Of a stretch of 64,000 nucleotides of DNA, positions 34,759-44,040 are shown piece by piece. The stretch comes from Nitrosospira sp. Is2 (GTDB taxonomy: Bacteria; Pseudomonadota; Gammaproteobacteria; Burkholderiales; Nitrosomonadaceae), in assembly GCF_033095785.1 (NCBI RefSeq), contig NZ_CP137134.1:124001-188000 (forward strand), written 5' to 3'. Made by a program: the position numbers and the translations under genes. The notes beneath the pieces were generated by a model. The model ran no database searches, had not been told where the DNA came from, and saw only the letters and a program-made list of their open reading frames with translations. Every line of letters starts with the position of its first letter. Positions within the stretch are counted from its first letter, which is position 1.

Positions 34759-37332
34759 CTAATAATTGAACCTCAGTTGCGCGAAATAGGTCCGCTGGGG
34801 AAAGGGATGAAAGATCCAGTACTTGTCATTATTGACATTATTGATACCGCCGATAGCGGTCCACTGCCTGGTGATCCGATACTTTGCGACCAGATCGGCA
34901 ACGAGATAACTGGTTAACCCCGTATAGGCAAAGCCGTTAGTATCCGTATTATTCAACTGGCCGAACTGGCCGCTGCTGTAGCGAACATTCACGGAAGCGC
35001 TGAAATTTTCGTTCGCTCGATAGGTGACTACCGCGTTCGCCCGCCAGGTCGGAAGTCGGGGCTGATGCTTGCCGGTCGATGGAACTGCTGCGTTCGGATT
35101 CGCCGGCGTCGGTCCCAGCGCTGCTGCTGCCGCATCCGCCGCGCGGTTATCCTCTATCCTGGAATCCACCCAGGTCACGTTGCCGATAATATCCAGCCCT
35201 TTTATCACCGCGTCAGTTTTCTCCCCGGAAACCTCAACGCCATAGGTATCGATTTCGCCAACATTCGTTATAAAGGTTGATTGAACAGTTTGATTGGTGA
35301 TCGGATTGGTGATTAAGCCGGTCTGGGAAAAAATCGCATTCTTGATACGCTCTTGAAACAGGCTGACCCGCAGTCTCCCCTTGTCTACAAAATACTCGCC
35401 GGATAATTCAGACGCCAGTGCGTCCTCCTGCTTGAGATTAGGATTCCCATTGACCGCTATGGCCGTCGCGCCTGTCCCAACCGTAGTCGTCTGGAATAAC
35501 TCCGAGGCGGTTGCATAGCGATAAGCCTGACCAATGGCTGCGCCGATTCTCACTTGCGGAAGCGGCGCCCAGGTCAACTTCCCCTTGGGAGAGAAGTTGA
35601 CCGCGCTTCTGTCGGCCTGATTTACCGTCTGGAGCGACCCACCCACCGTTGAAGTGTTCACGCCGTCGTATGCGTGCCAGGATTCCAGCCGGCCACCAAC
35701 AGTAAAGTTCCACTTCTCGTGGAAATCCCACGCGTCCTGAATCCAGTAACCTTCAGTCTGGGTCTTTCCGGTGGAATTGGTAAAAACACTCTGACCCGGG
35801 CCGCTTTGCCAGTTACCCGTATTGAATACGGGATTCTTCAGCGTATACAAATCATGGTGAAAGCCAAAGCTGATTTCATGAGAACCGAGCAGATCGACCC
35901 TGGGCCTCCAGATACCCTTGGCATCCACGGTATGCCAGCCAGAGCCGCTCAAGCTGGTGATTCTGCCGGGCGCATTGCCGGCAAACGCGAGGGTAGGATC
36001 AACTGTTGGCGCCCGAACGGTGTCCTTGCCTAGTTCGATCAGGCTTGCAGCCAATTCCCAATCAAAAACCCCGCCCGTATTGGATCGAAGGTTGATCCCA
36101 TGGGACCAGGTGGTCTGATCAGTCTGGTTACCGGCAAAAGTGGGGCTATTGGCAGGAGACAGGTTGTACCTTCGGCCATCAATATTGACAAAACCGCTTT
36201 GCAGCGGATTTCCTGCCGCATCCCTCAGGTAGCTTTGTGTGCTTGCATGCGCATTGTTCATCCACAGGCCCAGGGTATACGCAAGCCGGATGGAGGGCGT
36301 GATGTCGTAGGCAAGCTTCCACTTGAAGTTGTCCTGCACGGTATGATTGATATTCCCCGCGCCCAGCGTCAGGTTCCGCGCGTTGGTGGGATTTGCGCCC
36401 GCAAAGGCACCTGTCGCCACTGTATCTCCAGCACCCGCCAGGGTGTTCGAAATAAGAGTGGTTGCAAACGTTATGGGCTGGCTTTGGGCGTTGAGATGGC
36501 TGTAGTCGAAACGGAATGACAGATCGTTGTAGCGGTGGCCGACGTAACCCGCATAACGCTGCGTCTCGTAGGTATCCTTCGTGCCATAAAGATTGAAAGT
36601 CTGCCAGGACGCCTGGGCGTCTGCCCCGAATTCGAATTTTTCCGGCATCCGGGTCGTAATATTGATTACGCCCCCTATGGAATTGCCGGCGTAGGCCGCT
36701 GAAAACGGGCCATACATGATATCAACCCGTTCTATTTCTCCGGGCGATACGGTATTCCAGCGGGGGGAGCCCGTGTTTGTATTGTTGTTGCCGAGCAAAG
36801 AAGACAGCAGAATGCCGTCCGCATAGATCAGGTTGCGCGCGCTCGCGGACGTGCCCGAGGTGCGCATGCCAACTGGCGCGTTCGTATCGCCGATATAGCG
36901 AGTGCGTACCTGTATGGACGGCATGTACTTGATGGCGTCCTCGGGATTCGCAAGATTGATCGTGTTGTCGATTCTTTCCCGGGTGATACTTTCCGTGGTT
37001 TGAGGCAGCCTGTACCGTTCCACTTCAGTTTGCTTGCGGGGGGGCTTCACTTTTCCCCCAATTGTCACTTCCGGCATTTTCACCACTGGCTCGTGAAGCG
37101 CCAGTTTCGTATCAGTGGTTCGCGCAGCGACAGGCGATACATTGATATTCAGCGAAGCTTCTGGCATGGGAGCGATGGCAACCGGCTTGTTGATTCCCGG
37201 CGGAGCCCACTTGGTCTTGTCATCTTTTGCCACTCCATCCGGCGCACTCGCGGCCGCGCTGGAAGATATCCACAGCAGACCTGCCAGGCTAAAGGAGGCG
37301 TAGACAAGTTTTGGCTTAATGCCCGGCGTCAT
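34759..37332 (-). CDS. TonB-dependent outer-membrane receptor
   Basis: An 857-aa receptor. Signal peptide (FSLAGLLWISSSAAASA), a Pro-rich linker, then the plug domain: RERIDNTINLANPEDAIKYM, IQVRTRYIGDTNAPVGMRTS, and the plug end SAAYAGNSIGGVINITTRM. The 22-strand barrel follows and ends in FAQLRFNY with a terminal Tyr, as usual for outer-membrane insertion. Likely ligand: an iron-siderophore or another metal complex, but none can be chosen. No TonB-ExbBD or ABC genes are nearby. Confidence 0.93.
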   Translation of the reverse strand: MTPGIKPKLVYASFSLAGLLWISSSAAASAPDGVAKDDKTKWAPPGINKPVAIAPMPEASLNINVSPVAARTTDTKLALHEPVVKMPEVTIGGKVKPPRKQTEVERYRLPQTTESITRERIDNTINLANPEDAIKYMPSIQVRTRYIGDTNAPVGMRTSGTSASARNLIYADGILLSSLLGNNNTNTGSPRWNTVSPGEIERVDIMYGPFSAAYAGNSIGGVINITTRMPEKFEFGADAQASWQTFNLYGTKDTYETQRYAGYVGHRYNDLSFRFDYSHLNAQSQPITFATTLISNTLAGAGDTVATGAFAGANPTNARNLTLGAGNINHTVQDNFKWKLAYDITPSIRLAYTLGLWMNNAHASTQSYLRDAAGNPLQSGFVNIDGRRYNLSPANSPTFAGNQTDQTTWSHGINLRSNTGGVFDWELAASLIELGKDTVRAPTVDPTLAFAGNAPGRITSLSGSGWHTVDAKGIWRPRVDLLGSHEISFGFHHDLYTLKNPVFNTGNWQSGPGQSVFTNSTGKTQTEGYWIQDAWDFHEKWNFTVGGRLESWHAYDGVNTSTVGGSLQTVNQADRSAVNFSPKGKLTWAPLPQVRIGAAIGQAYRYATASELFQTTTVGTGATAIAVNGNPNLKQEDALASELSGEYFVDKGRLRVSLFQERIKNAIFSQTGLITNPITNQTVQSTFITNVGEIDTYGVEVSGEKTDAVIKGLDIIGNVTWVDSRIEDNRAADAAAAALGPTPANPNAAVPSTGKHQPRLPTWRANAVVTYRANENFSASVNVRYSSGQFGQLNNTDTNGFAYTGLTSYLVADLVAKYRITRQWTAIGGINNVNNDKYWIFHPFPQRTYFAQLRFNY

Positions 37333-37779
37333 ATTATCGATATGCTCCGACTATTCTTTTACGACACCTGCTTCAAAGGTGGCCTCTCGATTCGGTTTCG
37401 AGCGGGAAAGTTAATTGCTGATTCTCAACTTCTCGGGCCTATTCCTGCTCCTGCCATGGTGAGCCTCTATTCGCCGTTGAAAGCTGGGAATTATCTGTAA
37501 CTGGAACCGGGGAATATCGACGGCGCAGCACGCAATGCCGTCGCAGTGCTTTTTCGATCGAGCGTGCGCGAGAATAATCTATTTCAGCCAGCCTAGGAAT
37601 GCGACAAATTGTCGCAGGGAGGCCCTGGCCATGTCTTTGGGAGAGCGCAACCAGTGGGTGGACGCGATATTGGTTCCGCAATCGAGGGGGCAAGCCGGCG
37701 CAATTTTGGGGAGGCGGCCGTTCTCTTATCTTCTGGAGATTCCGGTTTTACCTGGTTTCACAAGTAACGCGAAAGCACA
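37333..37779. other. Intergenic region upstream of the TonB receptor
   Basis: About 450 bases. Plus-strand frames (37535-37886) overlap without convincing starts. It contains the palindrome at 37600-37616. Confidence 0.45.
37600..37616. promoter_or_regulatory. Palindrome TGCGACAA-a-TTGTCGCA
   Basis: Two exact 8-base arms around one base, about 270 bases upstream of the TonB receptor. It shares the GCGACA/TGTCGC half-sites with the palindrome at 29020-29037 but in the opposite order. Confidence 0.3.
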
Positions 37780-38229
37780 TCATGGGAAATCGACATATAT
37801 CTCGGATCTGCAGTTGTGGCAGCTATACCATCGCCCGAACTTGTTGTGATTCCTTAACTGAAGCAGAGCTTTCTGACGCTTTGTGAAGCAGTTTGCGCAG
37901 AGCAGGTGGAAAGGCTCCCCGTTCGTTGCATCGGGTTTCAGCGCATAAGCGAAACGCTCAGGTGCTAAAGTATGCAAGGCATATCTTTCGGCCTGCGCCT
38001 CCCATACCGCGACATTGGCTAGTTCAGTCTCGAGCTCGCGTATTCTCGAGAGCAGGTTTGACTGTACCTCCTGGCTCGCCAACGCGACGGTGGTAGCATT
38101 CATGAGTCTGGAATTTACCTCCAAAACGGCTGCCGTGAGTTCCTCGTGATTCGAAAGAGACTTCGCCGTACTCAAGAGTTCGACAAGTACGTTTGCGCTT
38201 CTCAGGGATGCGGCAACTTCGGTGTGCAT
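37780..38229 (-). CDS. Hypothetical protein with C-terminal zinc ribbon
   Basis: A 149-aa protein. Residues 1-80 are helical and likely coiled coil (SNLLSRIRELETELANVAVW). The C-terminal part has LLCANCFTKRQKALLQL and RWYSCHNCRSEIYV, two CxxC knuckles that should bind zinc. This pairing of coiled coil and zinc ribbon is common among small proteins of phages and mobile elements. Function unknown. Confidence 0.75.
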   Translation of the reverse strand: MHTEVAASLRSANVLVELLSTAKSLSNHEELTAAVLEVNSRLMNATTVALASQEVQSNLLSRIRELETELANVAVWEAQAERYALHTLAPERFAYALKPDATNGEPFHLLCANCFTKRQKALLQLRNHNKFGRWYSCHNCRSEIYVDFP

Positions 38230-38287
38230 GGATTTTGTCGAAAAATACGGGTTTTAACGATCGAAACTCTAGCCTTTTTTTTGTAAC

Positions 38288-38366
38288 GTTATCTATGGAA
38301 CAAACCAAAAATCCGCCTGCTCTTCTCGGCATTGATGAGCTGCGAAAAAGGTTCTCCATAGATAAC
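38288..38366. repeat. Inverted repeat around a short HTH-like frame
   Basis: GTTATCTATGGA (38288-38299) and TCCATAGATAAC (38355-38366) are exact 12-base complements. Inside and across it runs a 26-codon frame from ATG 38295 (MEQTKNPPALLGIDELRKRF) whose LLGIDELRKRFSI resembles the start of AlpA/excisionase-type HTH proteins. It may be a truncated regulator remnant. Confidence 0.5.
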
Positions 38367-38539
38367 AGCGTCTAACACCATTTATTTCCCCTTTGTTGAG
38401 TATATAAAAAAAGCGTAGCGACGGCGGCCTTCTATGGCCACTGCACTATGTCTACTACGTCTAAAGATCTACTTCGTCAAAAATCTGTAACAAACCTTGT
38501 ATACACTCCGCGCTCGATTTTTTTTCATGAGCTAAACAA

Positions 38540-38798
38540 ATACTCAAATGTGCCCCTTACATCCGGGATGCAGAAGGCTACGTCGAGCCTGTCCGATGCT
38601 GTCTTCAACTCATCTGACGATCCCTGCGTGCATGAAGAACCACTGGTGGGTTGGCCGGAATCCAGGGTGTTCTGGGCCAAGGAAACCGGGCCGAGCCTTG
38701 GCATCGCCCCCTTTCCTTACTTCCCCCTGGTTGATCCTCGGCAATTTGGACTCGGCCTTCGGGCATCCATAAAAAACATGAAGCCGCAAACGCGATAA
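38540..38798 (+). pseudogene. GWPE-motif small protein, copy 5 (broken)
   Basis: The family start is readable from 38549 as CAPYIRDAEGYVEPVR but it has no in-frame ATG and runs into a stop. After a net two-base loss near 38585-38600 the family continues in another frame as CVHEEPLVGWPESRVFW and GPSLGIAPFPYF. Both halves match copies 1 and 7 best. The gene is therefore a decayed member, unless a start in the second frame rescues the C-terminal half. Confidence 0.85.
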
Positions 38799-39156
38799 CC
38801 CCGTATCTATAGGAAGCCGATATATGCACCGGATATGCAATGCATTAGCGCGAGGATACGAATATCCTTGATCGGCTGCATCTAAAGCATTTTTAAGAAT
38901 TTCCTGCGGAGCGTGATCCGGAGCATAGGCCTGGATCGCGCCGCCCTAACGGCGAAATTCCCAAAGGAATAACAAAAACAGGATTTCATGCGTTCCAAAG
39001 GGACGCGGGCGAATCCACCATTTTGATGCACGCGCTAGTTAGGCCTAACGACGTCCTTTACCGTTTGAGGATCTGTAATTCGGTAAAGAAAATGTCGGGC
39101 ACGCCGTTATTACCTAATACACTTCAGGTTGGGTCGCATATACTCATCCCCTACCA
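38799..39156. other. Intergenic region upstream of the KaiC operon
   Basis: About 360 bases, no gene seen. The operon promoter should lie toward the right end. Confidence 0.45.
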
Positions 39157-39636
39157 ATGAAAATCGCGGCTGATTTTCGTCAACGTTGTTGTCCCGACAG
39201 GTTATCGATATCTCTTATGGAACCCAATGAGCTCCCGCGGCACCGGTTAATTAAAAGCCTGCTGGTAGAGTCCGATGAGCAAATTGCGGATGCTGCGATC
39301 AGCTTGTGGGAGCCGATGGCAAGCGAAATCATTTCGATCGTCGGTGAAGAGGGTTTCAATTCGCTTTATGCAAGAACCATATTTCTGCACCGTGCCGTAT
39401 TTCCCTGGCTTTCTGTCGCCTCGGATCAGTTGCAGGCTAATCAAGGGTTGGCAGAATTAAAAATGAGCTTCAAGAAACAGACACCCACGCAAGTTAGCGA
39501 AGCAAATAACCTACTGCTGATCACTTTCACCGACATCCTGGCCTCACTAATCGGCGAGCAGCTAACGACCCGTATTTTATGTTTGGCCTGGAGCACTGAC
39601 ATTTCGAATTGCACTGGCAAGGAGTTTCAAAAATGA
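39157..39636 (+). CDS. Helical protein encoded first in the KaiC-like operon
   Basis: A 159-aa mostly alpha-helical protein (RHRLIKSLLVESDEQIADAA, LYARTIFLHRAVFPWL) with no known motif. Its TGA overlaps the ATG of the KaiC-like gene (ATGA), so translation is coupled and the products probably work together. A start at the second Met (39217) is possible. The closest idea is a dedicated partner or regulator of the ATPase; this is inferred from position only. Confidence 0.75.
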   Translation: MKIAADFRQRCCPDRLSISLMEPNELPRHRLIKSLLVESDEQIADAAISLWEPMASEIISIVGEEGFNSLYARTIFLHRAVFPWLSVASDQLQANQGLAELKMSFKKQTPTQVSEANNLLLITFTDILASLIGEQLTTRILCLAWSTDISNCTGKEFQK

Positions 39637-41120
39637 GTGAAAAGCTTAGCATACGTCGGCTTCAGACGGGGGTACCTGGCCTGGACAACCTGCTGGGCGG
39701 AGGCCTGCCGGAATTCTCGTTTAACCTGATTGCGGGGACCCCCGGCACCGGAAAAACGACGCTCGCTCATCAAATCATGTTCTCCCTGGCAAATTCAGGT
39801 AATCGAGCATTGTTTTTCACGGTACTGGGAGAGCCCGCCTTGAAAATGCTCCGCTATCAACAGCAATTCCAATTTTTCGACGTCGATAAAGTCAATGAAT
39901 GCGTTCGTTTCATCAACCTGGCTGCCGAGCTGACCGAGGGAAATTTTGACCGGGTTTTGTCGCGCATCGCCGAAGAAGTAAGAAACTATGGCCCCAGCCT
40001 CGTATTCGTGGATTCGTTTCGCTCGGTGGTGGAGTCAGCAAAGGTCGCAGGACAGGGCGTATCCGAACTTCAGCGGTTCATCCAGCAGTTGGGCATGCAA
40101 ATGACCAGCTGGCAGGCAACAACGTTTTTGATCGGTGAGTATTTGACGCCAGAAACAGAGTCAAGCCCTGTCTTTACCGTAGCTGATGGCATCTTCTGGC
40201 TTTCCCAGAACCTGCAGCGCAATTCCGCAGTGCGCAAGCTGCAAGTAGTCAAAATGCGGGGTCAAGCTCAGGCACAAGGTTTGCACACGTTCCGAATTAA
40301 TGACAACGGAATCGAGATTTTCCCGCGGGCGGTTATCGAACCAAAAAAAGAGAATGAGTTACAGAAGAAACGATTCGCCCCTGCTGAACGTCTTTCCATG
40401 GGAATACCTGGCCTGGACGAAATGCTGGGGGGCGGTTTGCCGACTGGATATTCGTTACTCGTGGTCGGGCCATCGGGGTCCGGCAAAACGATATTTGCGA
40501 CGGAATTTCTTGCTGAAGGCGCGCGCACGGGCGAACGGGGGATTATCGCGGCGTTCGAGAAGAGCCCTAGCCAGCTGCTGAGCACCAAGCTGGCGTCGCT
40601 TTTCGCCTCGGGGCAGGTTGAATCGCTTGCCATACGTTCGCTGGATTATTCGATTGATGAAATCCTGCATGATATGGTCGACATGATTGACCGGGTAGGA
40701 GCGAAACGCCTTGTCATTGACTCTCTGTCCGGATTTGAGTTGGCGCTCGCGCCTGAGTTTAGCGAAGATTTTCGCGGATCGCTGTACAGGATGATTGGCA
40801 AGCTGACGGGAATGGGCGTGACCATCCTGATGACGTCGGAATTGGAAGACCGCTTCACCGACCTGCGCTTCAGCCCGTTTGGAAGCGCTTTTCTCGCCGA
40901 TGCGATTATCGTGCAGCGCTATACTGAAATCATGGGGCAGCTCAAACGTGTCCTATCGGTTGTTAAAGTCCGGGGCAGCGAGCACAGCAAGGACATTCGA
41001 TTGTTTGATGTAACAGAGGAAGGCATAGTTATCGGCAATACCTTGTCCGGATATGACGGAATCATGTCTGGGCATCCTGCTGTCTCGCTTGGACAGGGAT
41101 TCGACACAGGAAGACCGTAA
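39633..41120 (+). CDS. Double-domain KaiC-like RecA ATPase
   Basis: A 495-aa protein starting at ATG 39633 (GGAG nine bases before). Two KaiC/RecA domains: the first with PGLDNLLGGGLPEFS and Walker A GTPGTGKT (35-42), the second with PGLDEMLGGGLPTGYS and Walker A GPSGSGKT (279-286). Walker B-like SLVFVDSF and KRLVIDSLSG follow. It lacks neighbours kaiA/kaiB, so it belongs to the broad class of KaiC-like signalling ATPases rather than the cyanobacterial clock. Its stop shares a base with the GGDEF-EAL start (TAATG). Confidence 0.93.
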   Translation: MSEKLSIRRLQTGVPGLDNLLGGGLPEFSFNLIAGTPGTGKTTLAHQIMFSLANSGNRALFFTVLGEPALKMLRYQQQFQFFDVDKVNECVRFINLAAELTEGNFDRVLSRIAEEVRNYGPSLVFVDSFRSVVESAKVAGQGVSELQRFIQQLGMQMTSWQATTFLIGEYLTPETESSPVFTVADGIFWLSQNLQRNSAVRKLQVVKMRGQAQAQGLHTFRINDNGIEIFPRAVIEPKKENELQKKRFAPAERLSMGIPGLDEMLGGGLPTGYSLLVVGPSGSGKTIFATEFLAEGARTGERGIIAAFEKSPSQLLSTKLASLFASGQVESLAIRSLDYSIDEILHDMVDMIDRVGAKRLVIDSLSGFELALAPEFSEDFRGSLYRMIGKLTGMGVTILMTSELEDRFTDLRFSPFGSAFLADAIIVQRYTEIMGQLKRVLSVVKVRGSEHSKDIRLFDVTEEGIVIGNTLSGYDGIMSGHPAVSLGQGFDTGRP

Positions 41121-42979
41121 TGAATAAAAATGACAATGAAGGCACCCCAGGTACTGAAGGCTCAGGTCAACAGGATTTACCAGACGTGCCTAATGCGATG
41201 CCCGATGATCACGAAGAAACAATCACAAGCCGGGAAAGCGCCGTCGCCGGGGGTGAGATAGTGCTTTCAGACCGCGAGACGTCGGTCGCTGCGCGGGAAG
41301 AGGCAGCAGATCTGGGCGAAGACACTGCATATTCGCGCGAGGATGCGGCCAACATGCGGGAAGACGCTGCCTTCCTCCGTGAAGATGCCGCCTATTTGCG
41401 CGAAGATGCGGCCAACTTGCGCGAAGGTGCCGCCCTCTTGCGTGAAGAAGCCGCCCGTCTGCGCGAGGTAGCGGCCGGGTTTCGGGAAGGGGAAGCCCAT
41501 GTGCGTGAAAGTGCGACTTCCCAAGAGCGGGAGGCCCGTTTAGGAGAGACGCAAGTCGCGTCGGGCCGCATAAAAGTATTGCAGGAAGCGAACGCGCGCT
41601 TGGTTGTCGCCACAATCGAAGCGAGAAAATTGGTCGAACAAGTTGAAAGCGCTAAAACGCAGTTGGATCATCTGGCGCATCACGATGCTCTCACCGGTTT
41701 GCCTAACCGAATGCTCCTGCATGATCGTCTCGTCCAGGCGATCGAGCTGGCCAGTCGTCAAGGCACGCAAATAGCCTTGTTATTCATGGATCTGGATCGA
41801 TTCAAGCACATTAATGATTCTCTGGGGCACGCGGTGGGCGATCAGCTTCTGCAATCGGTCGCCCGACGCTTACTGGCTTGCGTACGTCACTCCGATACCG
41901 CCAGTCGCCAGGGTGGCGATGAATTCGTGATACTGCTTTCAAATATCAAACAGGCGGAAAATGCGGCGATCAGCGCGCAAAAGATACTGGCTGCGCTAAC
42001 TGTTCCATTCGAAGTTGATCAGCATGAGCTTCACTTATCGGTAAGCATTGGCATCGCAACTTATCCCTCAGACGGACGGGATGCGGAGACTCTGCTCAAA
42101 AGCGCCGATAGCGCGATGTATCATGCCAAGGAGAGCGGACGTAACAACTACAAATTCTTCGTGCAGGACATGAATGTTCGAGCCGTCGAACGGCAATCGA
42201 TTGAGGCCCGCCTGCACCGGGCACTTGAGCGACAGGAGTTCGTCCTGCATTACCAGGCAAAAATAGATCTTCAGAGCAATATGATCATTGGAGTCGAGGC
42301 GCTCATTCGCTGGCAGCACCCGGAACGAGGGTTGGTGCCGCCGTCTGAGTTTATACCCGTCGCCGAGGACTCCGGCCTCATCCTTCCTATAGGCCGCTGG
42401 GTACTGCGTGAAGCTTGTCTTCAGGCTCGAGCGTGGCTGGATGCTGGCCTGCCGCCGATCATCGTCGCGGTGAACACATCCGCGCGCGAGTTCAGCGCAA
42501 CAGACTTTACGGAATACGTAGGCACAACGCTCAATGATACGTGCCTGGAGCCGCGCTACCTGGAGCTCGAACTGACTGAAAGCGTCCTTATGAAAGATGC
42601 GACCGTGACAAATCCGGTGCTGAATGCGCTCACAGATCTGGGCGTGAAGCTCGCAATCGATGACTTCGGCACCGGCTATTCCAGTCTGAGTTACTTGCGA
42701 CAATTTCCAGTTGATACGCTCAAGATCGATAAATCATTCGTCAACCGGATGACCAGTAACGCAGAGGATGCCGCGATTGTCAGTGCCGTGATTGGCATGG
42801 GTAAAAGCCTGAAGCTCCGCGTTATCGCGGAGGGAGTGGAAACAGCAGAGCAGTGTGCATTTCTAATAGCCCAGCACTGCGATGAGGCCCAGGGCTATTA
42901 TTTCAGCCGCCCGGTAGTGGCAGAGGCGTTCGCTACCTTGCTTCAAACGGGCACTTCATCCACTGTTCAGCATTCATGA
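41120..42979 (+). CDS. GGDEF-EAL c-di-GMP enzyme with heptad-repeat N-terminus
   Basis: A 619-aa cytoplasmic protein. Residues of about 55-140 are a run of near-perfect seven-residue units of the type REDAA-x-L (for example YLREDAANLREGAALLREEA), predicting a long coiled coil. The GGDEF domain (about 185-345) has an intact GGDEF in RQGGDEFVILL. The EAL domain (about 365-610) keeps EALIRWQHP, the metal site region ELTESVLMKD and DDFGTGYSSLSYL. Both activities look possible: making and breaking c-di-GMP. It is the last gene of the KaiC-like operon, so it may be controlled by the ATPase. Confidence 0.94.
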   Translation: MNKNDNEGTPGTEGSGQQDLPDVPNAMPDDHEETITSRESAVAGGEIVLSDRETSVAAREEAADLGEDTAYSREDAANMREDAAFLREDAAYLREDAANLREGAALLREEAARLREVAAGFREGEAHVRESATSQEREARLGETQVASGRIKVLQEANARLVVATIEARKLVEQVESAKTQLDHLAHHDALTGLPNRMLLHDRLVQAIELASRQGTQIALLFMDLDRFKHINDSLGHAVGDQLLQSVARRLLACVRHSDTASRQGGDEFVILLSNIKQAENAAISAQKILAALTVPFEVDQHELHLSVSIGIATYPSDGRDAETLLKSADSAMYHAKESGRNNYKFFVQDMNVRAVERQSIEARLHRALERQEFVLHYQAKIDLQSNMIIGVEALIRWQHPERGLVPPSEFIPVAEDSGLILPIGRWVLREACLQARAWLDAGLPPIIVAVNTSAREFSATDFTEYVGTTLNDTCLEPRYLELELTESVLMKDATVTNPVLNALTDLGVKLAIDDFGTGYSSLSYLRQFPVDTLKIDKSFVNRMTSNAEDAAIVSAVIGMGKSLKLRVIAEGVETAEQCAFLIAQHCDEAQGYYFSRPVVAEAFATLLQTGTSSTVQHS

Positions 42980-43764
42980 TCCAGCCTTCTCGCTGCACGA
43001 CGCACCCCCGACTAAGCGTTTTTTACGCTGAGCGATCAGTTTCTTGAACTGAATGGTGTTTGCTGCCTTCGGGTTCATTTGCTTCAGCGGCTACTGTGAT
43101 TTCCTCTGATGCTGAATCTCGCGGTCGAGCTTAATGGATTCCATTCGAGCAAGGCAATCCACTTTTCGCCGGCCTTGGTGTAAGAAATGATCTGTTGAGA
43201 AGGGGAAAGACTCGGGAGGTTTTAGGAACGCACCCACCGAAATAATATACCCGTTACGGTTAAACGTATTAAATGGAGGTGACGCCTCGCTCGCCGTATT
43301 ATTATCGAGGCGAGAATCCTGCAGTAAGCCAAAGCTTGCTGAAATCCTCCTCGGCAATCGGCTTGCCGTCCAGTCCTTGTTCTCCATAGCGCAACCAGCG
43401 GATCGAGAGGGGTTGCGGCAGTCGTCGATGGAAAACCCCGCTCTACCCGGCCGCACAGTTAAAGCAAGGTCTCAATCTCGCCTTTTGCCCACCGTCTTGC
43501 CGAGCGCGGCGTGTCCCGTAAGGCCGAATTGAAGGTACGATTCGTGGCCCGCTGTTAGCCACCCTCTTCATTTGAGGTTCACGGACATACGTTTCATCTC
43601 AGCGGTTGATAAGAGCGGTACCGCACTGAACTCTACCTGGTGCATATATTAAATTGCCCACATTGAGGAAGTGGAATTAGACGTCGTAATCCATACAAGA
43701 CGGTCGAGTCCAGCTTCAGTCGGTTTCTATAAAAACTCAAACTCCGTAGCAATAAAGGAAAGAG
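42980..43764. other. Accessory intergenic region
   Basis: About 780 bases with the integrase remnant at 43091-43200 and no other gene. The last 60 bases carry AAGGA before small-family copy 6. Confidence 0.45.
43091..43210 (-). pseudogene. Tyrosine-recombinase N-terminal remnant 1
   Basis: On the minus strand VDCLARMESIKLDREIQ is readable, very similar to the N-terminal segment (rLARiesvkLDrEf) of integrases with a DUF6538-type start. Upstream the similarity (TKAGEKW) continues in another frame, and a stop follows soon. A related fragment is at 48829-49047. Both look like dead ends of old integrases. Confidence 0.45.
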
Positions 43765-44040
43765 ATGACTATTTATGCGTTCTATACACGAACCAAGAAA
43801 GGAAGCATTCAGCGCGATCATTTCTTATTTGACTGGAAAGGGCCATTAGGCCCATATGCTCATGAAGCCCCCCTCGTGGGCTGGCCCGAATCGAAGGTCT
43901 TCTGGATATATGAAAAGGGACACAGCAATGGTTTAGCGCCTGTTTGCGCCTCTTCCTCAGACTCATCCGGCATCGAGGCCTTGGAGCCCGCCTTGAGCAA
44001 CACCGAAATAAAAAAGCCCGCCGGGCTAGGGGTGGGGTAG
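43765..44040 (+). CDS. GWPE-motif small protein, copy 6
   Basis: A 91-aa copy of the small family with AAAGGAAAGAG directly before ATG. It reads MTIYAFYTRTKKGSIQRDHF, then PYAHEAPLVGWPESKVFW and GHSNGLAPVCAS. A 30-residue tail outside the family runs over a hairpin (AGCCCG-GC-GGGCT with T run on the minus strand), so the real stop or the terminator may have been altered. Single gene. Confidence 0.8.
   Translation: MTIYAFYTRTKKGSIQRDHFLFDWKGPLGPYAHEAPLVGWPESKVFWIYEKGHSNGLAPVCASSSDSSGIEALEPALSNTEIKKPAGLGVG
44008..44027 (-). terminator. Hairpin with T run on the minus strand
   Basis: On the minus strand AGCCC-GGC-GGGCT is followed by TTTTTT. It overlaps the last codons of copy 6. No leftward gene is assigned just upstream, so its use is unclear. 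Confidence 0.5.

Noticed and set aside
39633..41120. Cyanobacterial-type clock
   Set aside because: Only a KaiC-like ATPase is present; no kaiA or kaiB, so a circadian oscillator is not supported.
43201..43456. Upstream part of the minus-strand frame ending at 43091
   Set aside because: Only the last segment resembles an integrase; the rest has no family likeness or start site.
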